Assembly (NCBI RefSeq): GCF_037893015.1
Contig: NC_133660.1
Location: 281,977,067 to 282,041,066 of the forward strand
Direction of reading: 5' to 3'
Length of the DNA: 64,000 nucleotides
Origin: Macrotis lagotis
Lineage: Eukaryota; Chordata; Mammalia; Peramelemorphia; Peramelidae
The position numbers were made by a program, and so were the translations under genes. Numbering within the stretch: the first letter of the stretch is position 1; each line of letters begins with the position of its first letter. Shown piece by piece: positions 12,340 through 23,600 of this stretch. The notes beneath the pieces were generated by a model, which was not told the origin of the DNA, made no database searches, and was given only the letters and a program-made list of their open reading frames with translations.

Positions 12340-12463
12340 AGCATGTTATTGTATGGTCATGTCTGACTTCGTGACTCTATCTGGGCTTTTCTTGGCAAAG
12401 TTACTGGAGTGGTTTGCCATTTCCTTCTCCAGTATATTTTACAAATGAGGAAACAGAGGCAAA
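12340..12463 (-). mobile_element. Mar-type SINE, cut off at 12463
   Basis: It has the characteristic 'cttggcaaagttactggagt' and 'ggtttgccatttccttctcc' blocks. The element stops where the inverted duplication begins, after 'gaggcaaa'. Confidence 0.75.
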
Positions 12464-12612
12464 CAACTGGAATACAAGCCCTAGAGCGGGGTTATAAACA
12501 GTAGAAGAGGGTGCCCTCCACGAAAATGGGCTGGCAGATTATTTTTTCCCTTGTTATTGGCCATTCTGCTTAATTAAATTACTTTGCTTTGAATTCATCT
12601 AATGTGACTTTT

Positions 12613-12752
12613 AAAATTCTTTTTTTTTTTTTAGGGTTTGCAAGGCAAATGGGGTTAAGTAGCTTGCCCAGGGTCACACAGCTATTAAATATATGAAACC
12701 AGATTTGAACTCAAGGTCTTCCTGACTCCAGGCAGAGCCACCTTGCTGCCCT
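12613..12752 (-). mobile_element. WSINE1-like SINE, duplicated copy in right arm
   Basis: It shares with the left-arm SINE the same A-rich junction and neighbouring unique sequence, but has no flanking duplication at its 5' end. Confidence 0.85.
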
Positions 12753-13439
12753 AATTATCATCATGCCTCTGGCAAGTAGCAACAAAGTCTTATAAATTAC
12801 TCAGAAGCTAGAAGAGAGTGAGGCCAGTGGTTTTTTCCCTACAGTTGTGCAGTTGTTTGCAAATTATAGCCCTATCCTTTATTTTAAAAAATTGATATCA
12901 GAGGAGAAGATATATGAGCAGAAAACTACAATGGATAACATTATATGATAAGTGCAACAGAGTGAAGTCCTGGAAAAGCTATTACTGATAATAGGGGTCA
13001 ATGAAGTGGGGTGCCTGGGGAACCAAGCCGTGGTTCAGATCTACACTCCCCTGTCACCTCCCCCAAAAGCTCACCATAGCCAATGGGGACATCTATCTCC
13101 CCTAAAGATCAGGTGCCTTCATCTTAAATCTCCCCATTTGGAAATTACAACTCTGATTAGCTCCCATTCATAATAACATTAGGAGATCAGCATCTTAGGC
13201 ATTATTTTCTTCATTTTACAGGTGATGAAAATGCCCAGGATGTAAACCTGAATCTCTACCCATTTCAGTCCAGACACTCATTTCCCTCATCTGTCCTAGG
13301 GGAATAAGAGAGGCTGCCAGGTCTTCCTCTGGGGCTATTGGGGGCTGTTGCAAAAGTGAGGCATCCCAGGGAATTAGTATCTTCTGCTTGGAGGACCTGC
13401 TTTCTACCCCTCTCCAAATGCCTTCATTTCTGCCCAAGG

Positions 13440-13925
13440 TGCCATTTTCCCTCCATCACTGAGGCTAATGACCTTGGAGGCATCTTTGACTTTCCCTTTC
13501 ATACATCCATACCTCTCCCGGTTCCTTACCAAGTCTAGTCAATCTTCATCATCTCCCTGGAATCTGGCCCTTCTCTCTATTCATATTACAACTGGTCTAA
13601 TCCAGTTGCCATTGCCTGCTCATCAGTCTCTCAATCTGCACTCCCTTCTCCTCACCAATCCAGCCTCCATATAACTGCCAAACTGATCATCCTGAAACAA
13701 ATATCGGACCCTCTCCCAAACTCAACTTCAGTAACTAGTTCCTTATTGCTTCTAAATCCTTAGCTTGGGAGCTAAAGTCCCCCACACAATTTGAGCCCCA
13801 CTTAGTTTTCGATCTAAGTTCATATTTTCCCCTTCACAAATTCTTTATTCTATTTAAAATCAATCTCCTACCTCCATGCCTTTGCATAAGAGGTCTTCTC
13901 ATGTCTGGAACATCAACTTTTCACA
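13440..13925 (+). mobile_element. L2 LINE fragment
   Basis: A diverged copy of the L2 3' region: 'catctttgactttccctttc', 'gccattgcctgctcatcagt', then the 'tgcctttgcata...ctggaacatc' block. Confidence 0.65.
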
Positions 13926-14461
13926 TCGACTTCCCATAGCACAGAGGAAACAGTTTTGATGAGTGAAGAGTGGGAGATCTGGGTTTAGATTGTGCCTCTG
14001 AAGCCTCCAACCTCTAGACATCAGGGGGCTCAGGTGCCATAAGACTGGGCTTCGTAGGAAAGGGGGAATTCTTGCAACTGGAAAGGATTTTGGGCACACA
14101 GTCCTGCCCCATCCTTTTATAGATGAGGAAACTGAAACCTGCATGGGGGAGTAATATATCTGCAGATCTTAAGAAAATAACTGACTGTGAGCCTGCCAGC
14201 TCCCAAGGGAGCACTTGATAAATGTGTCCAAACTTGGCCCCAAAGAAGGGCTTCTGGAAGTCTCCTTTCATCTTTGTGGAGGTCTCTGGGGCACTGTAAG
14301 TATAGAGAAATCTTGAATATAATTTCAGGCTTTCTCTGTAGCAGGAAATTTTGCTGAGACTTTTTCCCTCTTTTTAAAAGTCTTTAATGAAGGGAATGGG
14401 GGGGGAAGGACATATTGAGGAATGTATGAGACATTAAAAAGACATCAGTACACATTTTTTA

Positions 14462-14608
14462 TTTGATTTTGTTTTTTTGCAAGGCAATGGGACTAAGTGA
14501 CAAGGTCACACAATTAAGTAACTATTAAGTGTCTGAGGTAGGATTTGAACTCAGGTCCTCTTGATGCCAGGACCAGCACTCTATCCACTATGCCACCTAG
14601 CCACCCCA
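14462..14608 (-). mobile_element. WSINE1-like SINE
   Basis: A somewhat diverged copy, from the T-rich tail to 'ccacctagccacccc'. Confidence 0.88.
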
Positions 14609-15139
14609 ATATATATATTTTTAAAATGTTCTTTCAATTGAATCGAATCAACAAAGCCATAATTAGGGTGGAATGATTAGGTATTGTTCCAGGATAACAG
14701 ACTCATAGTGAGCCTAAAGGTACTTGGAATCCATGAGAAACTAGAAACAACAGCGCTTAGCAGCTAATTTGTAATCAATTGATCAGTTAACATTTAGTAA
14801 TTCCCTTTTAGGTATCTGCTGAGCATTGCTGCTCTAGAGTCTATCAGGAGAGATAATAATAGATATATGTTCATTGATGGATTAACCAAGATAATTTCAG
14901 ATAGCTGGGGAGAAGAGGCCACACTAAGATAGGAAGCTTGAGACTTGGGAGGGAGCAAATTCCGACAAGGAAGACAAGAGGATAAAGTCACAGGGATGAG
15001 AAATCAAGTCTTGTGAGTGAGAAGCAAAGAAACATTCCCCTGCTACTCTAGGTTCCAGGGTGGACACCCCTAGATGTGACCTATTGATTATATGAAAGAC
15101 CTGTGAGTACATGTGGGAAAACTGAGGCAAGAGATGCAG

Positions 15140-16600
15140 GAAGGGCAAACAATATTTTAATCCATCAAACAAATAAAAGTTTAAAGATACTGGGCTAAGT
15201 GCTGGGGGATACAAAAAGAGGCAAAAGACATCCCTCCCCTCAAGGAGCTCACAATCTAATGGAAAAGACAACAAGCAAACAAATATGTTCAAGCAAGCTA
15301 TAGTCCAGAAAAATAAAAAATAACAGAAGGAAGCTACTAGAATTAGGAGGGGGTGGGGAAAGTCTTCTAGTAAAATTGAGAATTGAGGAAGGTCAGTAGG
15401 CAGAGATAAGGAAGGAGAGTCTTCCGGGTTTGGGAACCAGAGAAAATACCCAGAACTGTTTGTGGAACCCCCATGAGGCTGAGGTCACCAGATCAAAGAG
15501 CACCTGTCACATAGGAGGGAAGCCAATGTTGAAGGGCTTTGAATGCCAAAGGATTTTACATCTGATCCTGGAGGCAATGGGGAGCCACTGGAGTTGATTG
15601 AGTAAAAGTTTGGCCTAATCATACATGGAGTTTTAGGAAAATCACTTTAGGAGTTTGAGGAAACTTGAGGCCAGCAGGCCACAGCAGCTATTCAACAGTC
15701 CTGGTGTGAAGTGATGAGGGTCTGCACCAGGGCGCTGGCAGTGTCAAAAGAAAGAAGGGAGCATATTGGAAGCGAGCTGCAGAGGTGAAATCAGCAGACC
15801 TTGGCAACACTTGGATATGGATGGTGAGAGTGAGGGGTCCAGGCATGGAGCCTAAGGGTTGGGAAGAAGGGTGATGGAAGGTAAGAGAGAGAGAGGCTTT
15901 GAGGGGAAAGATAATGAGTTCTGTTTGGGATAATAAGATGGACATCCAGTTTGAGATGTCTGAAAGACAGCTGATGATGCTGGATTGGAGGTCTCAACCT
16001 GCCTAAAACCAGTCTTTAACCTGGGAATGGCCGGAGCCAAACAGAGCAGGCTAGAGGCAGAAGGATTAATTTCAGAGTGAGAAAAATACTTTCCAGCAAG
16101 GACATATGTGTGTGAAAGTACCCTGAATGGCAGGAATTTGAGGTAATGTGGGGAGATCTCCATAATTATACCTCTGGTTAGGCAATGAGCTCTAACAATG
16201 AGGAGTAATAGTACCAGTGGGACAAGTTTGTCCTAGCTCAGAGACCCTCTGATGCTGGTGTGGAAAATTCTGGCATTTTACTATGACTGAGGTCAACCAT
16301 AGGGTGAGATCTTCTAAACTGGAATGCAAAGGATTGTTGTTTGCTGGCCTTAACTTGGAGAAGTAGGGTGTCCCCAAATGTCTTGATGGGAGTCAGTACA
16401 GAGATTGGGGCAGGAAAGGGAGATTTGAGAATCGTTAGCCATTAAATCCAGAGGACCTGATGAGATCCCTAAGTAAAGGAGCATAGAGGAAGGAGGAGAG
16501 CAGGGCCCAGGACAAAGCTATGAGGGATGTCTGCAGTGAGAGAGTGCAATCTGGAGGAGGATCCAGTGAAGAATGACTAAGTCTTCAGAACTTAGACTGG
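15140..16600 (-). mobile_element. Long L2 LINE remnant
   Basis: It reads on the minus strand from the coding end to the 3' UTR. Landmarks on the plus strand are 'ctgggctaagtgctggggga', 'gaagggctttgaatgccaaa', 'ctggaggcaatggggagcca', 'gtctgcaccagggcgctggc' and 'aaagataatgagttctgttt'. It is heavily decayed with small gaps. Confidence 0.7.
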
Positions 16601-17049
16601 TTGGGGAGGCCCTGGAGGCACCCACAATGAGTGACATGCTTAGTGAGAGCTGAGATTGTATCTCCCTCCTCAGTGGAAGGACTCACTTGCTCTTGTATTT
16701 CCTCTTATCCCGTCCTATGCCGGACATCTTGGCCCACTTCTATTTTGCTATTTGTTTTAATGAATATGTTGCTCATGATTGGTAATTATGTTTTTTGTAG
16801 CCAGAGTTTGGTAGGAGAGAACTAAGCTGAGGGAAAATAAGCTCGCTCCCCTCATCTCCTTTAGAGTCACTGGAAAAAGTGACTCGTATTCTGAACCCCT
16901 AAAATACAGCAGCCAAATCCTAGATGACGAATGCTTCACACATAGTAGAAAAATGTAATCCCCTCCCTAGGTGAGAGAGGGAACGAGCATCTCCTGCTCC
17001 CCCAAAAGGTGGAAATTTCATTTGTTCTTAGAGACCAGGCAACTCAGAT

Positions 17050-17370
17050 CCCAGATCATATCTCCGCTTTTTCTGTCTTCTAAGTCTCTGCCTTATTCAA
17101 GGTCTAAAATCACCTGCTGCCTTCTCCATGAAACCTTTCCCTGATTGCAACCTCCTCAACTTGTTCATCATCATTGACTGGCTGGATCCTTGGCCCCCAT
17201 TTCCACCCTCCTTTGGACACTGACTTTTCTTTCTGTCACCCTCAGGACATTATCAGCTCCCCAAGGACAGATGCTACATTTCGTCACTTTTTGCATCTCC
17301 AAAACTGAGTACAGAGATCTTATATAGAAACCATTTAAGAAACAATCATTGGCTTGAACTGGACTATTCC
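17050..17370 (+). mobile_element. L2 LINE 3' fragment
   Basis: The order 'tccatgaaacctttccctga' ... 'atcagctccccaaggacag' is that of an L2 3' UTR. Confidence 0.6.
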
Positions 17371-17584
17371 CTTCAGTCATGGAGAAAAGCAGCTACCAGG
17401 GACAGTCCTTGAAAGCCCCTGGCCTTCTGTTCTGGACAAAGAAGATGGTGCTCCCTGCAGCTCCCTGGCCTTCTCTGGGCTCCAAAGCATTCCCTTCAAT
17501 CAGCCACCTGTGGTGTATGAATTCAAGGCAAATCATTACACCCATTTGGGGTTGGCTGGGTGCACGATTTTGTTCTATATAGAA

Positions 17585-17820
17585 ATAGTAATTAACATTT
17601 ATGGGGCATTTCAGATTGGCAAGTGCTTCACATTTTCTCTCATCTGATCCTCATGACAACCCTGGGAGGCAGATACCATCAACACCCATATTTTTACAGC
17701 TGAGGAAGCCGAGATCCAAGCAAGTTAAGTGACTTCTCCAAGGTTATAATGGCCATTAAGTGTTGGAGGTTGGATTTGAACCCCAATCCGCTCTGAAGTC
17801 AATTAAACCACATTGCTTGT
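17585..17820 (-). mobile_element. MIR/THER1-family SINE
   Basis: 'atttatggggcatttcagat' to 'gttaagtgacttctccaagg' matches MIR on the minus strand. Confidence 0.7.
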
Positions 17821-17944
17821 CCTATCTCTTGAATAGACAATTTAAAGCAAAAAGAGTCCCTAGGAACATAGATTTCAAGTTAGAAGGGACTGAAGAGGCC
17901 ATTGAGTCTACTCCTCTCTCTTTTTACCAATGGGGATATTTTAA

Positions 17945-18115
17945 AAATATATTTTAAAATTTAATTTAATTCAAGTCTTTCCCAATTACGTGTGAAGATA
18001 GTTTTCAATATTCATTGTTTTGTAAGTTTTTGAGGTTCACATTGTTCTGTCTTCCTCCCCCTACCCCATGACAGACAGATTATCTATGTACAATCATGGA
18101 AATTAAGACCCAGTC
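17945..18115 (-). repeat. Interspersed 3'-tail repeat, family not named
   Basis: On the minus strand it ends 'attgaaaactatcttcacac' followed by 'gtaattgg' and an A-rich tail. The same tail recurs on the plus strand at 50690-51005 and 62140-62485. It looks like the 3' end of a retroelement. Confidence 0.6.
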
Positions 18116-18479
18116 CATTGCTTAAGAGTTATTAAGCACCTACTGTATGCTGTGCCAGGTCAAAAGAAGAGAAAGTGACCCAGGGCTCTGACTTCAGGCC
18201 CTCTCAGGACAGAACTGGACTCAATTTTTCCCAGCCCCCACTTAGAAAGTAGCATTAATTAAAGGAGTTTAGATTAAAGACCCCAGGCTTGGGGGGGGGG
18301 AATGCCTTGGAGAAAGTCCCTCTGGGTACATCTCTTGTTTCCAAAACTTACTCTGTTTATGACCATGGCATTGGTCAGTTCACTAAACTCAGATGGTGAT
18401 TTCTGACTTCAGGATCAAATAAGAAATTCTCTCCCTGCTTGTTGTTCAAAAACCTACCCCTACTTACCCATCACGCAGA

Positions 18480-18845
18480 GACCCTTTTAGCCTTCCTAGA
18501 CCTTACTTCACTTCTGACTCAGTGACCCCAGTCTCCAGGCATTTTCACTTGTCACGCCCCCCTCCTCCAATTCTCTCCCTCCTCATCTCTGCCTCCTGGC
18601 CTCCCCAACTTCCTTCATGGCCCAGCTCACATTCCACCTTCCCCAAGATGACTTTCCCAGATGCCCTTAATCTTGGTGCCCTCCTTCTGAGAGCACCCTC
18701 AGTCTATCCCGCATCTGTCTTGTTTGTACACAGTTGTTTGTATGTTTTCTCCCCAGCTGGATTCTGAACTACTCATAAGCAGGGCCTACTTTCCCTTTCT
18801 AGGCATCCCCAGCCTTTAGTACGCACAGTAGAGATTTTACAAGTG
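18480..18845 (+). mobile_element. L2 LINE 3' fragment
   Basis: 'ccaacttccttcatggccca' + 'gctcacattccacc' and 'gattctgaactactcataag' follow the L2 3' end order. Confidence 0.6.
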
Positions 18846-18849
18846 ACTT

Positions 18850-20387
18850 GGGCACTCGGGCAGTTTTACAGTGGACTTGGGTTAACAAGCAAATTGAGCA
18901 GATCATTTCTCCTCCTGGTCTCAGTTTCCCTGTTACACCAGAAGGTTGACCTGAATGGCCTTTGATTTCCTTATCTAGAGACCTAGGCTGCTACAATTTT
19001 GTGATTCTATGAATCTGAAGATTCACATGGAACCTCCAGGGGTCTGAGTGAAGCCTACACCAGAAGGGTTCTGTAGACTAAGCAGAACCAGAAAACCATG
19101 ATGATGATCCCTGTAACCTCCTCTGCCCTTCAGCACAGGAGAACACAGAGAAGAGCTCCTGGCCAGCTCCTCCTCCAGTGGTGGCCCAAGGGCAGTGGTA
19201 GAAGTTGGAAAGAGGCCAGGAGAAAGTTCTAGCACCATCTCCAAATGAAAAGGGTTGTCTTGGGAGGTAGCAAACTACCCATCACTGGGGCTCTCCGAGC
19301 AGAGGCCAGGTAAACATTTTAGCAAATTTAGGGGAGAGTCTGATTCAGGTATTGGGGGGAATCTAGATATCTCTGAGACTGTCCATTTCTGAGGGTCTTC
19401 CTCAGCTTGATTCATTGGAAATATTCTTCCTCAAAGTTCAGCCGAGATGCCCCTCCTTCATGAAGCCTTCCACGATTCCCTCCACCATTAAACTCTGACC
19501 CAAAAATATTTTCACCCTTCCCAGATTTTCCCAGAGTATTTTGTTTGGATCTCTCCTTAGGTCCGAAAGTAGTTCAGTTCCAACTCTCCTTTTGGGACTT
19601 CCAACAAAAAACCCTTTAATCTCTCTGGGCTTCACTTTCCTCATCAGAAAAATGGGAGAGTCGGAGCAGGGGATCTTCCAGTTCTAAATCTCAGGTTCTT
19701 TGCTGCCCACTACCCCCACTATGGATTTGACCCTCCATCCCTCATTGCTGTGGACCTGTCCACTATATGATGAGCTTTTGGGGGGGCAAACATCAGGCAG
19801 GGGGATGAGGGATTGGGAATGCTTGGTAAAACAAGGTGCTTCTCCTTATGTCTCTAGCATTGAGTGCAGGACCTTGTAATTGAATTCAATTCAGTTTCAT
19901 TTTATTCAGTTCCCACTGTATTGCAAGGTTCAGTGTGAGGAGACAAAGGACATAATCCCTCTTCGATTAGTACCTGGTAGACAATAAATGTATATGGGAT
20001 TGGAAGCAGGGAGGGAAGCTGTCCAAGGTTCCACGACAGTTAGAATTAACTGTAAGAGATGGGCTTAGGAACAATGTTGTCCCAGAAGGCCCTCAGGGGA
20101 ATCACAGTTGATGGGGGTCCAGGGACTCCCTGGTGCTAACAGATTGGTCCCTGAGAATAGAAGCAGAGCATCTGGGGTGGAAGAGCACAGACTTCCTGTT
20201 TCATTCTCCCAAGGAGTTCCCTGGCTTCTGGCAGACAGGGCAGGTGGATGGGTACCATGGGGACTAGCCCCCAAGGTGGGAGAAGGTAATGAGGCAGTCT
20301 GTGCTCAGAGCCAAAGGTTCTTTTGATGGGGAGTTTGGGGTGAAGAGACCAAACTGAGTTCAGTGCTGGGACTGTATCTGAGAGAAA
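18850..20387. other. Non-coding upstream flank of the four-helix gene
   Basis: Contains MIR and L2 scraps and a T/G-rich stretch; no CpG island and no convincing TATA box within 500 bases of the ATG at 20520. Confidence 0.5.
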
Positions 20388-20519
20388 ATGGAGATCATAC
20401 CCCATTTCCTGGAGGAGAGATCCTTGAAAACTTCCTCAGAGACTGGGACCCGTGCTCCCACTTGCCCCACTCATATCCAATATTCTATTTCCAAGAGGAA
20501 TCTGTTGAACCTTAGGGTC

Positions 20520-20688
20520 ATGGCTGTCTCCCTCACCATCCTGAGCTGGCTCCTTATGTTTGTGGTCTGCACCAATCATGGGTGGGTCACCCTAGAACAT
20601 TCTCAAATGGAAATTTTTGTGAACCAGACCTTGAACTTTGCTCTCTGGGATAACTGTCTCAAGTGTCTAGTTCCCGGAAAAATGCCAG
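20520..20688 (+). CDS. Exon 1 of the four-helix gene
   Basis: It encodes 56 residues plus one base: the first hydrophobic helix and most of the first extracellular loop with N35, ALW and two cysteines. The donor is CAG/GTAAGC. The reading frame is open upstream to at least 20388. Confidence 0.7.
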
Positions 20689-23600
20689 GTAAGCCATATG
20701 GATTCTGTATCAAAGGAGCGAAGGTTTGAGCAAGTTTGGGCTGAGTCCTCCTAGCATGAGGGACTTGGGCAAGGTTAGGTTATTGAAGTCCCAAGGGGAA
20801 GAAACTTTCTCAAAGTCATTCAGCTAGGAAGTGGAAAAGCTGGGAAGTAGGGTGCTCAGAGAGGACTAGTACCTCTGATGGGAGGGCTGTGAAGCCCTTC
20901 TTAGGATTGCTCATCCACCCTGAATGATCACCACCCAACTCTTACCTAGGTCTTCAAGAAGCTATAACATGCAGAGTAACCTATCTGGAAAACCATTTCA
21001 GCAGATAGGTTGAGGCTAACCAAGGGGTCTCAAACCCTTCAGTGAGTTTGGGGAGTGCCTATCCTAAGCATGTGAAGACTTCCCTTCATGGAATGAGCAG
21101 ATGAGAACGATGTATTCCAGTGGCTATGAAGCAGAAGCTGTGGAGCACTTAGAGTTGGGTCGGACTATTTATGGACTAAAGATCTGTGATGCTTTGCAAG
21201 CTACATTGATTAGTGATAAGGACATGATCTTGGAGGGATGGGCTGAACACTTGGCCAGTGATCTTGACAAACCATCGTTAATCATTGCCGAAGGCATTGC
21301 CATTCTACCTCAGGTAGAAGTAAAGTCCTCTCTAGTCAAACCTCCAACTGAAGAAGAGGTTTAGAATGCCACCAGGTTCCTCCTCTGTGGCAAAGTATCC
21401 GGTACTGATTCTATCTCAACAGACAGTTACGAGGCAGGGAGTCTACTGCTCAAACAAAAACTAAGAACTTTTCCCAAATTTCCTGTCAAGAGGAGGCTGT
21501 CCTCCAGGATTTCAAGAATGCCTCCACTGTCCATCTCTATGAAGGGTTGTCCCATGACAGTCACAGTAGGGTCTCTCTCTTAGTCACTGCTGGCAAGATG
21601 CTTGTTCTCTGATCTTTCACCAGGAACATAGTTTACTATCTGAGAGCCAGTGTGGTTTCAGAAAAAAGACCGAGGAACAAGCAATATGATGCTTGCTCCC
21701 TAACAACTCCAGGAGAAACACCAGGAACAGAACCCAGGTCTAACAACATTCATTGATCTAACCAAGGTCTTTGATCCATAAGGGCTTTGGAAAATTATGT
21801 CAGAATTTGGTTACCCAGAGAAGTTCATCAGTATTGCATATCAATTTCATGATGGTGTGCTTGCCCGGGTTCCGAATAGTGGACAAGGGTCTCATGCTTT
21901 CCCAGTCACCAAGGAAGTGAAGCAAGGCTGGGCACTTGCTTCCATACTTTTTATGATGTTTTCTGCAATGGCAGATACCTTCAATGAGCAACAAAATCAG
22001 CTACTACACTGATAGGAAATTATTTAGCTTGAAAAGGCTATAAGCCTAGATTAAAATGGAGGGAGAGTTGGTGCGTGACTTTTTGTTCACAGATGATTGT
22101 TCATTTAGTGTAGCTTCTCAGGTTGAGGTGCAACAAAGTGTAAATCAATTCTCTGCTGCTTGTACTAATTTTGACCCAACAATTAACACTAAGGAAGCAG
22201 AGGTTCTCTACTAGCCAGCACCACACCATTCATTCCATCACTATAGCAAATGGAGAAATATTTAATGCTATGCTTAAGTTCACTTGGCTTGGCAGTGTGC
22301 TTTCCAGGAATGTACACGTAGATGTTGAGGTTGAAACACCCATTGCCAGAGCTGGCTCAGTGTTTGGAAGGCTCCGAAGAAAAGTATGGGGGAGAAGAGG
22401 GATTAGACTGACCACCAAACTGAAGGTCTACAGAACCATTGTGCTGACCTCACTGCTGTATGCCCATGAAACCTGGACAGTCTACTAGTGTCATGTCAGG
22501 AAACTGAATCACATCCATCTGACTTGTCTTAGGAAGATTCTGAAGATCACTTAGCAGAAGCTACCAGACATTGAGGTCCTTTCTCGGGCCGAACTACCAA
22601 GCATTCCAACTCTATTGCAGAAAGTGCAACTTCGATGGGCCAGCCACATTGTTTGAATGTGAAGCCAACATTTGCCTAACAAACTATTTTATGGTGAACT
22701 CTCACAAGGCAAGCCCTCATCCAGAGGTCAGAAGAAGCTCTACAAGGATACTCTCAAGAACTTTGGAATCGATTGTGAGACATGGGCAATGCTAGCAAAG
22801 TTTAGCATGGCCTGCACACACCAAAGAAAGCTCTGTGCTCCATAAGAAATGTGAGATGCACAAATTTAGAGACATCTCCACTCAAAATGTTCACGTGACT
22901 GGTTGTGCCCAACCTATGGTGGAGTCTTCCAAGCTTGTATTGCTCTGATCAACCACAGTCAGATCCACTGAACCCTGACCTTGACATAATGAGGCCATTT
23001 GGGTTCTCTGTGAGAACAAAGGATGACAACCCAGAAGAGCTGGGTCTAAAACCCAGGAGTCCTGTTTTCAAGTCCAACACCCTGAGTCAATTGCCCATCC
23101 AGTCAATTCCCTATTCATAACATCTCTCAAACGCAAATACACAACCCTCTCTCCTCTGTCACTGCCACAACCAGGTACAACCCCCCCTTCTGGTCATGTC
23201 TGACCATGGCAATGGTTGCTGGGGGGAGGGATATGCTTGCCCCAAGTCTCTCCCCACTCCAGTCCCACCTCCACTCAAATCCCTCTTCCTAGAAGGGGAC
23301 CATCCCATCCTGATTCTCTCTATTCCATCTCCCTTTCCTGACATTTCCCCTGACTGTCCCATTGCCCTAGGTCCTTCCCCCAGCTTCTCCAACTTCCCTC
23401 AAGGTTCAGCTATCATCTGACCTTCTGAAAGATACCTTGGCACACTCTTCAAGTTCATGTCTTCCCTTGGAGGTGACCCTCAGGTCATCCTGTCCAGAAC
23501 TTATATATCCATAGTTGTTGGTTTGTTCTTTCCCCTAGGGGACAGTGAACTCCTTGAGGGCAGGGGCTGACTTGGTTAGAAATAGGTGCTTCCTGAATTC

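Larger units (their letters stand above)
11619..12752. repeat. Fold-back inverted duplication 1
   Basis: The left arm 11619-11919 and right arm 12464-12752 are reverse complements, separated by 544 bases. The inner 146 bases of the arms differ at only about 6 positions, and the innermost 80 or so are identical; the outer parts are a SINE in each arm. The right arm lacks the SINE's outer target duplication, so the right arm is the copy. It begins abruptly within a Mar-type SINE at 12463. Confidence 0.92.
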
